The position numbers were made by a program, and so were the translations under genes. A stretch of DNA of 11,889 nucleotides, taken from the NCBI GenBank assembly GCA_009929055.1, contig SABI01000056.1, positions 1-11,889 on the forward strand, written 5' to 3'. Of the stretch, positions 6,773 through 11,889 are shown one piece after another (the first letter of the stretch is position 1; every line of letters begins with the position of its first letter). The notes beneath the pieces are model-generated. The model did no database searches and had not been told where the DNA came from. It saw only the letters and a program-made list of their open reading frames with translations. The DNA comes from Spirochaetia bacterium (GTDB lineage Bacteria; Spirochaetota; Spirochaetia; Sphaerochaetales; Sphaerochaetaceae).

Positions 6773-7591
6773 TTACTGTTTAACGGAACCTACCATCCCT
6801 TGTACAAATTGTTTTTGGAATGCAAAGAATACCACAATGACAGGAAGGGTTGCCAGAGCAATACCTGTCATAATTACTCCAAAATCGGGGGTGTAGGAAG
6901 AAGAGAGAGATGAGATAAGGAGCGTAGAAGTTCGTTTGTCATTTGATTGCAATACTATCAAAGGCCAAAGATAGGCATTCCAACTCGTCATGAAGGAATA
7001 AATAGCACCAGCTGCAAAGGTACTTCTCATGCTTGGAAAAAAGATTGTAAAGAAGATACGTAGTTCACCAGCTCCATCAACTCGGGCAGCTTGCAATATT
7101 TCAGTTTGGTAATTTACAAAACTTTGACGGAAAAAGAAGATCATAAAGACGCTAATACTCGCTACAAGAATGATTGCCAAGTGAGAATTTAGAAGTCGAA
7201 ATATGACAATAATCTGAAAGAGTGGAATCATCAATGAAGCAAAGGGGATCATCATCGTGAGCATAAAGAATGAATAGGTGTTCTCTCTTGCTTTAGATTT
7301 ATACATTTGAAATCCATATGCTGCCATACTTGTTACAAGGAGTGATAAGAATACAGTTAAGACAGCTATCTTCGCTGAATTAAAGAGGGCTCCGCCCATA
7401 TTCGAGGACCCAAAAAGTTTCGTCAAATTAGGAATAAGTTGATCCCCAAAGGTGAGCTTTCCTGTTTGAATATCGACAGCACTATTAGTTGAACCAATTA
7501 CAATCCAAAAGAATTCGAATATTGAGAAGAATGCTGATACTGATAAGAATAGGTATAGGAAAAATGAAGATACTCTACTTTTTGTTTTCAT
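6773..7591 (-). CDS. ABC sugar transporter permease, MalG type
   Basis: This 272-residue inner-membrane protein is the second half of the sugar channel. About six hydrophobic helices are visible (near 10-33, 72-95, 106-130, 138-157, 192-215 and 239-258). The cytoplasmic EAA loop that docks on the ATPase is at 164-186 (E-I-L-Q-A-A-R-V-D-G-A-G and on to F-F-P). The short N-terminus and a single helix before the periplasmic loop are typical of MalG/LacG rather than MalF. The start codon overlaps the stop of the upstream permease as ATGA (7588-7591), a sign of tight translational coupling. The protein pairs with the MalF-type subunit and imports the galactoside cleaved by the downstream lacZ. Specificity is inferred from the operon. 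Confidence 0.95.
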   Translation of the reverse strand: MKTKSRVSSFFLYLFLSVSAFFSIFEFFWIVIGSTNSAVDIQTGKLTFGDQLIPNLTKLFGSSNMGGALFNSAKIAVLTVFLSLLVTSMAAYGFQMYKSKARENTYSFFMLTMMIPFASLMIPLFQIIVIFRLLNSHLAIILVASISVFMIFFFRQSFVNYQTEILQAARVDGAGELRIFFTIFFPSMRSTFAAGAIYSFMTSWNAYLWPLIVLQSNDKRTSTLLISSLSSSYTPDFGVIMTGIALATLPVIVVFFAFQKQFVQGMVGSVKQ

Positions 7592-8541
7592 CTCAGCACC
7601 CCTTTAGCAATTTTTCTGGTTTCTTTTTCAAATTTTTTTCTTAATACCTCATCTTTATCACGGCTTACACTAAATTGCACTAACGTAAGGAGGGCTATGA
7701 TGATAAGAATTGCGTAACTTACCGTTGCCGCATATCCAAAGTTAGGGGTGTATTTGAAACAAATATTATAGATATAGACACTTAATGTAAGAAAGACGTT
7801 ATCGGGACCTATCATACTTGCTGTAGTTCCTCCTTGAGAGAGGTTCATTGGTTCATCAAACAGCTGTAGTGTTCCAATAGTAGACATTACGGTGGTAAAT
7901 AAGATAATTGGTTTTAATAAAGGGATTGTGATAGTAAAAAAGCTACTAATTTTAGAAGCACCATCAATACTAGCAGCTTCATATAAATCTTCTGGAATGT
8001 TTTGCATAGCTGAAAGATAGAAGATCATATTATATCCAGTCCATCTCCAAATCATTGCTAAGATAAGGACAAAGGTAGCAAGGTTTGGCTCATTCATCCA
8101 CTGAAGGGGTTTATCGATGATTGAGAGGGTAATAAGGGTGTTATTGATTAATCCATCATAACTAAAAAGCATTTTAAATAGGATAGAATAGGCAATAAGT
8201 GAAGTGACGGATGGGAGAAAGAGGGCAGTTCTAAAGAAGCCTCTGAAACGAATTTTTTTATTATTCAATATAGCTGCAAAACTTATCGCAAGAACGAGCA
8301 TAATTGGAACTTGGATTAAAAGGAGCTTGAATGTATTTTTTAGGGCAAGAAAAAACATAGGATCATTAAACATCCTAATATAATTCTTTATTCCTACAAA
8401 CTGAGTCACTATTCCCTTTGTTGAAGTAAATGAGAGGTAGAGGGAGTAGAAGATTGGGTAGACTATAAAGAAAAGGAGGAGGATGGAAGAGGGTAGGATA
8501 AAAAACCATCCTATTTTGTTTAGTTGTTTTTCATGAGCCAT
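7588..8541 (-). CDS. ABC sugar transporter permease, MalF type
   Basis: This 317-residue inner-membrane subunit has the MalF/UgpA pattern: a first helix near 12-36 (W-F-F-I-L-P-S-S), the P-I-F-Y-S-L-Y-L-S-F turn at 29-38, a V-G-I-K-N-Y motif at 49-54, and the EAA loop at 184-207 (E-D-L-Y-E-A-A-S-I-D-G-A and on to I-T-I-P). It lacks the extra N-terminal helices and large periplasmic domain of enteric MalF, as is normal for lactose and oligosaccharide systems outside enterics. AAAGGAG at 8550-8556 gives a good ribosome binding site for the ATG at 8541. That site lies immediately after a terminator-like hairpin. The gene is followed with a 4-bp overlap by the MalG-type partner. Confidence 0.95.
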   Translation of the reverse strand: MAHEKQLNKIGWFFILPSSILLLFFIVYPIFYSLYLSFTSTKGIVTQFVGIKNYIRMFNDPMFFLALKNTFKLLLIQVPIMLVLAISFAAILNNKKIRFRGFFRTALFLPSVTSLIAYSILFKMLFSYDGLINNTLITLSIIDKPLQWMNEPNLATFVLILAMIWRWTGYNMIFYLSAMQNIPEDLYEAASIDGASKISSFFTITIPLLKPIILFTTVMSTIGTLQLFDEPMNLSQGGTTASMIGPDNVFLTLSVYIYNICFKYTPNFGYAATVSYAILIIIALLTLVQFSVSRDKDEVLRKKFEKETRKIAKGVLR

Positions 8542-8556
8542 GCATGTATCTCCTTT

Positions 8557-8586
8557 AAAAAAAGCAGGAGGAGATCCTCCTGCTTT
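8557..8586 (-). terminator. Terminator-like hairpin between the binding protein and permease genes (attenuator)
   Basis: On the minus strand AAAGCAGGAGGA (8586-8575) is followed by a 2-base turn and its perfect complement TCCTCCTGCTTT (8572-8561); about 10-11 bp can form physically. A run of seven T (8563-8557) overlaps and extends past the stem. This is the structure of an intrinsic terminator. It lies 16 bp after the binding-protein stop and directly before the ribosome binding site of the next gene. It therefore probably ends part of the transcripts and lets the rest continue to the permeases and lacZ. Confidence 0.85.
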
Positions 8587-8602
8587 AAGGTTTACTATAG
8601 AA

Positions 8603-9877
8603 TTATTGAATCGTGTTCTTTAATTGTTTTTCAGCTGATTCTAAAGCCTGGTCTATAGTGGTTTTTCCAGTATAATAATCTTCCATTACCCCCATTACTG
8701 CTGCGTCTGCTTCATAGGTGTATTGTCCCACATTTACTTTAGGAACCTGAGCAGCCCATTTGCTTAAATCTGTAAAGATAGCTCTGTTACCAAAGAAGGC
8801 ATCTTTTGTTGCAAAAGCGTCTCCTGCAAATGCTGGAGTGTAAGAGCCAATTGCACCATTGTTTATAAGAATAGTTTGATAGAATTCTTTATCGCTACCA
8901 TAAATTTCTTTCATAAATTCGATAGCTGCATCACGAGAAGCCCCATTTTGAAGGACGAACCATGAAGAACCACCTAAGTTAGAAGCGTTTACTGATGCAG
9001 CAGTGCTAAGTCGTGGTGTAGGAGCTACTGCCCATTTGCCACTTTGATCAGTACCAGCTTTGATTGACCCAATAATCCATACACCAGTTGTAACAGAAGC
9101 AACATTTCCTGAATTAAAGGCACCGACCCATTCGCTCCACCCGTTAGTTGGTAAGGCAAGGTCTTCAACTACAAAACGTTTGTAAATTTGCATTGCTTCT
9201 TTAAGAGCTGCATTATTGACAAGGGCAGGATTACCTTTATCATCAAAATACCAACTTCCAGCACTTTGAAGCATTACTCTAAATAATCCACCATCACTTT
9301 TTGAGTTTGCGAGGAAATATTGGCCAGTTTTTGCTTTGTATTCTTTAGCAATGTCAGCAAAACGTGCCCATGTGATATTCTCTAAATCCTTAGGAGCAAA
9401 TCCAGCTTTTGCAAGGAGGTCTGTTCTATAGAAGAATCCAGAAACACCAGAATCAAATGGAACTCCATAGTATTTACCATCTAATTTCATGACATCAGCT
9501 TTGTATCCTACAAAGTCTTTGTAATTGAAAGAACTTGTCAGATCAGCAAATTGACCAGGGTAACTAGTAAGATACTTTTGTACGTTATAATCTTCAATAA
9601 GTACGATATCAGGAAGCCCTTGAGTGGTTCTTGAAGCTAAGTTGGTGTGAAGTTTTTGTTCTACATCAGCTTTAGCAAGTTCTACTACTTCAAAAGTTGC
9701 ATCTGGATGGGTTTTTTGATAACGACTAATAGCCTCATTCATTATTGAAATGTTGAAGTTAGGATCCCATGCCCAAATAGTAATTGGACCAGATTTTTTT
9801 ACTTCAGCATTACCGCTAGCAAATAGTGGTGTGACTAATGCTAAAAGTACTAAAAGAATTATAAGACTCTTTTTCAT
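8603..9877 (-). CDS. ABC transporter sugar-binding protein (family 1, galactoside-type)
   Basis: This 424-residue extracytoplasmic protein binds the sugar and presents it to the two permeases. Residues 1-20 form a signal peptide (MKKSLIILLVLLALVTPLFA) followed by S-G-N-A-E. There is no lipobox cysteine, so it looks periplasmic rather than lipid-anchored. The mature protein has family 1 features: I-T-I-W-A-W at 32-37, an L-P-D-I-V-L-I-E-D motif at 88-96, V-M-K-L-D-G-K-Y-Y-G-V-P-F at 129-141, and F-F-Y-R-T-D-L-L-A-K-A-G-F at 148-160. Several tryptophans (W209, W247, W250, W267) could stack on sugar rings. GGAG at 9887-9890 supports the ATG at 9877. It is the first gene of an operon ending in lacZ, so a lactose-like or galacto-oligosaccharide ligand is the best inference. 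Confidence 0.94.
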   Translation of the reverse strand: MKKSLIILLVLLALVTPLFASGNAEVKKSGPITIWAWDPNFNISIMNEAISRYQKTHPDATFEVVELAKADVEQKLHTNLASRTTQGLPDIVLIEDYNVQKYLTSYPGQFADLTSSFNYKDFVGYKADVMKLDGKYYGVPFDSGVSGFFYRTDLLAKAGFAPKDLENITWARFADIAKEYKAKTGQYFLANSKSDGGLFRVMLQSAGSWYFDDKGNPALVNNAALKEAMQIYKRFVVEDLALPTNGWSEWVGAFNSGNVASVTTGVWIIGSIKAGTDQSGKWAVAPTPRLSTAASVNASNLGGSSWFVLQNGASRDAAIEFMKEIYGSDKEFYQTILINNGAIGSYTPAFAGDAFATKDAFFGNRAIFTDLSKWAAQVPKVNVGQYTYEADAAVMGVMEDYYTGKTTIDQALESAEKQLKNTIQ

Positions 9878-9899
9878 ATGTTGTTTCTCCTTATTGTGT

Positions 9900-9915
9900 A
9901 GCAGGTCATCCTGCT
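9900..9915 (-). promoter_or_regulatory. Hairpin at the 5' end of the lac-type operon mRNA
   Basis: On the minus strand AGCAGG and CCTGCT form a perfect 6-bp stem around the 4-base loop ATGA. It begins only about 4 bases after the transcription start predicted near 9919. Stem-loops at the extreme 5' end are known to protect bacterial mRNAs from decay, and that is the inferred role here. It lies 9 bp upstream of the ribosome binding site and does not cover it. Confidence 0.5.
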
Positions 9916-9925
9916 TGATATGTTC

Positions 9926-9954
9926 AGCATAAATCTGGTTACTCTATAAGTCAA
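9926..9954 (-). promoter_or_regulatory. Predicted sigma70-type promoter of the binding protein-permease-lacZ operon
   Basis: On the minus strand TTGACT (9954-9949, five of six consensus bases) is followed after exactly 17 bases by TATGCT (9931-9926, four of six). The start point would be near 9919, about 40 bases before the ATG at 9877. It is the only well-spaced promoter I found upstream of this operon. Confidence 0.65.
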
Positions 9955-9959
9955 CAATA

Positions 9960-9994
9960 ATTTTACTAAATTTTACTAATGATTTTACTAAAAC
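9960..9994. repeat. Three tandem TTTTACTAA repeats upstream of the lac-type promoter
   Basis: TTTTACTAA occurs three times, beginning at 9961, 9971 and 9983, so the copies are 10 and 12 bp apart and lie on nearly the same face of the DNA. The third is the fully symmetric TTTTACTAAAA. The block starts 6 bp upstream of the -35 box. It may be a regulator-binding array, an UP element or bent DNA. The same hexamer TTTACT/AGTAAA recurs at 10046-10058 and 10096-10109. Confidence 0.55.
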
Positions 9995-10045
9995 AAAACA
10001 AGGGGTAAACATTAAAATATTAACAAATTATGGGGATATTTTTAT

Positions 10046-10058
10046 ATTTTAGTAAAAT
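10046..10058. promoter_or_regulatory. Candidate operator ATTTTAGTAAAAT
   Basis: This 13-bp sequence is a perfect palindrome (ATTTTA / TAAAAT) around one central G. It is the same motif as the three repeats at 9960-9994 on the opposite strand. It lies just upstream of the probable promoter of the divergent regulator, about 50 bp from the next candidate operator. LacI binding is inferred. Confidence 0.45.
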
Positions 10059-10088
10059 AAAGTTTTATTAATCTTATAAAAGTGATAG

Positions 10089-10094
10089 TATATT
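10089..10094 (+). promoter_or_regulatory. Possible -10 box of the second lacI-type gene
   Basis: TATATT matches five of six bases of the -10 consensus and lies about 40 bp before the GTG start. No good -35 box is found at the right distance (the best, TTATTA at 10065-10070, matches three of six), so the promoter may be weak, as is usual for regulators. Confidence 0.35.
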
Positions 10095-10095
10095 A

Positions 10096-10109
10096 AGTAA
10101 ATATTTACT
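10096..10109. promoter_or_regulatory. Candidate autoregulatory operator AGTAAATATTTACT
   Basis: This is a perfect 14-bp palindrome made of the AGTAAA and TTTACT hexamers around AT. It begins 1 base after the possible -10 box and covers the expected start point of the gene at 10132. A protein bound here would repress that gene. The even-length symmetric form is typical of LacI-family operators, although the usual central CG is AT here. Confidence 0.5.
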
Positions 10110-10131
10110 AACTAATAAAGAAGGAACCAGT

Positions 10132-11151
10132 GTGGCCACTATAAAAGATATTGCAAAAAGGGCAGATGTCTCCATTACAACCGTATCGAGGATTCTTAAT
10201 CATGATGACTCGTTAAGTGTTTCTGATGAGACGAAGCTTCGGGTTCTTGTTGCTGCAGAGGAGTTAGAGTATGTCACTCTCCAGCAAAGGAAACAAAAAA
10301 GAAAAGTGGGAAAGAGACTCACCTTTGCAATTGTTGAATGGTACAATTACTCAGCCCTGATAGAAGATCCATATTACCTCTATTTGATGACAACAGTAGA
10401 AAAGCAACTCGCTAAAGAGAATATCGACACTTTTAAGTTTATAAACATTGATGAGCAATTCATCCCTTCAGTAGATACTCCAATAGATGCAATTATTGCA
10501 ATTGGAAGGTTTACCCTCACTCAAATAGATAAAATTTCCCAATTTTCTAAATATATTGTGTTTCTTGATTCATGCCCAGATGCAACACGGTTTGACTCAA
10601 TTCTTATTAATACTGAACTCGGAACAAAATTAGCCCTTGAACATCTATATGAATTGCATCACCGAAGAATTGCCTATATTGGTGGGAAAGTTATTGGCGA
10701 TACTGGGGGACAAGGACGAGATATGAGAAAGTCAACCTATATTGAGTTTACTAGGGAAAAAGGAATCTTTGATCCCACTCTCATCTATGAAGGGGAACGT
10801 TTAAGTTACAATGAAGGATTTACCCTTGCCTCACAGCTTCTTGCTGCTGCAAAAACTCCTACTGCGATATACTGCGCGAATGATGCAACAGCGACTGGGG
10901 TTCTTGCCCGTCTTGCTCAAGAGAAGATAAATGTCCCAGAAGATATAAGTGTTGTTGGTTTTAATGATCAAAGTTCTGCTAAATATCTCTCGCCACCCTT
11001 AACAACAGTCCATGTTCCAATGTCCTTCATTGCACAAAATGCAGTCGATATCTTAAAAAACAGAGTAAATGGAACCTACACCCTTCCAAGAAAACTCTAC
11101 ATACCCACCTATTTGAAAGTGAGAGAAAGTACTAAAGAGATAAGGGAATAG
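10132..11151 (+). CDS. LacI/GalR-family regulator of the galactoside operon
   Basis: This 339-residue protein has the LacI helix-turn-helix at 4-23 (I-K-D-I-A-K-R-A-D-V-S-I-T-T-V-S-R-I-L) and a sugar-sensing domain from about 62. Sensor motifs include L-E-H-L-Y-E-L-H-H-R-R-I-A-Y-I-G-G, Y-C-A-N-D-A-T-A-T-G and V-V-G-F-N-D. The I-V-E-W-Y-N segment with E-D-P-Y-Y-L at 67-83 resembles the EbgR/GanR-like group that controls beta-galactosidase loci in Firmicutes. As in that group, the hinge is a basic stretch (Q-R-K-Q-K-R-K at 52-58) rather than the classical N-x-x-A-x-x-L. The start is GTG, with AAGGA at 10121-10125. Divergence from the operon ending in lacZ and the symmetric repeats between them suggest it controls that operon and itself. 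Confidence 0.93.
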   Translation: MATIKDIAKRADVSITTVSRILNHDDSLSVSDETKLRVLVAAEELEYVTLQQRKQKRKVGKRLTFAIVEWYNYSALIEDPYYLYLMTTVEKQLAKENIDTFKFINIDEQFIPSVDTPIDAIIAIGRFTLTQIDKISQFSKYIVFLDSCPDATRFDSILINTELGTKLALEHLYELHHRRIAYIGGKVIGDTGGQGRDMRKSTYIEFTREKGIFDPTLIYEGERLSYNEGFTLASQLLAAAKTPTAIYCANDATATGVLARLAQEKINVPEDISVVGFNDQSSAKYLSPPLTTVHVPMSFIAQNAVDILKNRVNGTYTLPRKLYIPTYLKVRESTKEIRE

Positions 11152-11180
11152 AACAGATCATCTTTTTTATATCATGAAGA

Positions 11181-11889
11181 TTAATTCTTATCTCTATGCG
11201 TCGCTTCCATTGTAGTCTCGATTGCAGTTATAGAGTTCTCTAGGTTGCTAGAGACCATCATTGAATAAAGAATATCTATTACAGCGAGTTGGTTAATTCT
11301 ACTAGTTGCAGCCCCTTGACGATAAATCTTTTCAGTTGTGGGGACGAGGAGGGCAATTGTAGCTCTGTTTTTCACCCTATTATTGCTATCCATTGTGAGA
11401 GAAATTACTGGTATTGACCTAATATTTGCTATCTCAACAACTTCAACCATGTTTCTATTTTCTCCCGAGTATGAAATGACAAATGCTACTTGGTCTTTTT
11501 TCATAGTTGAAGCTCTTGTTAATTGCAAGTCTGAATCTGATGTGTAGTAGACTAATAATCCAAGACGAGTCAGTTTTTGCATAAAATCGTATGCTACTAC
11601 TCCAGAAGCTCCTACTCCAAAAAGGACAATGGAAGAAGAAGAGGTTAACAAGGCAACAGCTTTTTCTATACTCAGCGGGTCTAGTGTAGAATCGAGGGAA
11701 GAGAGAGATCTTTGAGTCCTGTCGATTACGCCATGAATCACTTTAGAGGGGTCTGCCTCAGACTCTAAATCTAAATCTGGAATATATCTTTCATCAGAGT
11801 CCCTAAAGACATCTCTCGCAAGGCGAAGTTTAAAGTCACTATAGTTCTCAAACCCAGTTCTTTTACAAAATCTAATCACAGCAGCTTGA
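11181..11889 (-). CDS. RpiR-family SIS-domain transcriptional regulator, N-terminus cut by window edge
   Basis: The visible 235 codons begin inside the helix-turn-helix (Q-A-A-V-I-R-F-C-K-R-T-G-F). The frame runs off the right edge; the GTG at 11879 is an internal valine codon, not a start. Counting from that valine, A-x-V-I-R-F-C-K-R-x-G-F-x-x-Y-S-D-F-K ends near residue 17 and is the RpiR signature. The SIS sugar-phosphate-binding domain follows at about 75-200, with F-G-V-G-A-S-G at 87-93 and I-S-Y-S-G-E-N at 135-141. RpiR proteins sense phosphosugars and control sugar or cell-wall-sugar genes. It converges with the LacI-type gene across a 29-bp gap with no clear terminator. Its target operon is probably outside the window. 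Confidence 0.92.
   Translation of the reverse strand, partial: QAAVIRFCKRTGFENYSDFKLRLARDVFRDSDERYIPDLDLESEADPSKVIHGVIDRTQRSLSSLDSTLDPLSIEKAVALLTSSSSIVLFGVGASGVVAYDFMQKLTRLGLLVYYTSDSDLQLTRASTMKKDQVAFVISYSGENRNMVEVVEIANIRSIPVISLTMDSNNRVKNRATIALLVPTTEKIYRQGAATSRINQLAVIDILYSMMVSSNLENSITAIETTMEATHRDKN

Noticed and set aside
11152..11180. Possible bidirectional terminator between the second LacI gene and the RpiR gene
   Set aside because: Only a 5-bp ATCTT/AAGAT pairing with a long loop is available; too weak to call.
11877..11879. GTG as the start of the RpiR-type gene
   Set aside because: The codons before it (Gln-Ala-Ala) continue the helix-turn-helix motif to the window edge, so the gene simply begins outside.
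1..11889. CRISPR arrays, tRNA or rRNA genes, insertion sequences, riboswitches
   Set aside because: No regularly spaced repeats, cloverleaf sequences, transposase frames or conserved riboswitch cores were seen in the gaps between genes.

Overview
The window is a low-GC, sugar-oriented segment of a bacterial chromosome. Both binding proteins have signal peptides ending in the short Ala/Gly-Ser-Asn/Gln-Ala-Glu style tails (AQGAQE, SGNAE) that are common in Spirochaetes of the Sphaerochaeta/Treponema type. I infer a gut or anaerobic spirochaete of that kind; the sequence does not prove it. The beta-galactosidase and the second LacI regulator resemble Firmicutes proteins, which would fit gene exchange between gut bacteria.

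Layout, left to right. (1) Positions 1-1698, minus strand: a TRAP transporter operon, dctP (binding protein) - dctQ (small permease) - dctM (large permease, cut by the window edge). A large RNA hairpin lies between dctP and dctQ. (2) 1699-1951: divergent control region with a good sigma70-type promoter for dctP and a perfect 13-bp palindrome over its start point. (3) 1952-3016, plus strand: a LacI-family regulator, probably of the TRAP operon. (4) 3148-3885, plus strand: a stand-alone HNH endonuclease, the only gene not about sugars, whose end overlaps the end of lacZ by 8 bp. (5) 3878-9877, minus strand: a four-gene operon, read as sugar-binding protein - MalF-type permease - MalG-type permease - cytoplasmic GH2 beta-galactosidase. 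No ATPase gene is present. A terminator-like hairpin sits between the binding protein and the permeases. (6) 9878-10131: divergent control region with a strong promoter, a hairpin at the predicted 5' end of the mRNA and a cluster of TTTACT/AGTAAA operator-like sites. (7) 10132-11151, plus strand: a second LacI-family regulator. (8) 11181-11889, minus strand: an RpiR-type SIS-domain regulator, cut by the right edge.

How it works together: the ABC proteins import a galactoside (lactose or another beta-galactoside or galacto-oligosaccharide) whole, powered by an ATPase encoded elsewhere. The cytoplasmic LacZ then hydrolyses it, and the neighbouring LacI protein senses it. The TRAP operon is a separate module for a carboxylate-type solute, probably a sugar acid, under its own LacI protein. 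Both operons place an RNA hairpin just after the binding-protein gene, which would let the cell make more binding protein than membrane subunits. I saw no tRNA, rRNA, CRISPR array, insertion sequence or riboswitch. I found no clearly new multi-gene system; the least explained items are the HNH gene and the regulatory RNA/DNA structures.
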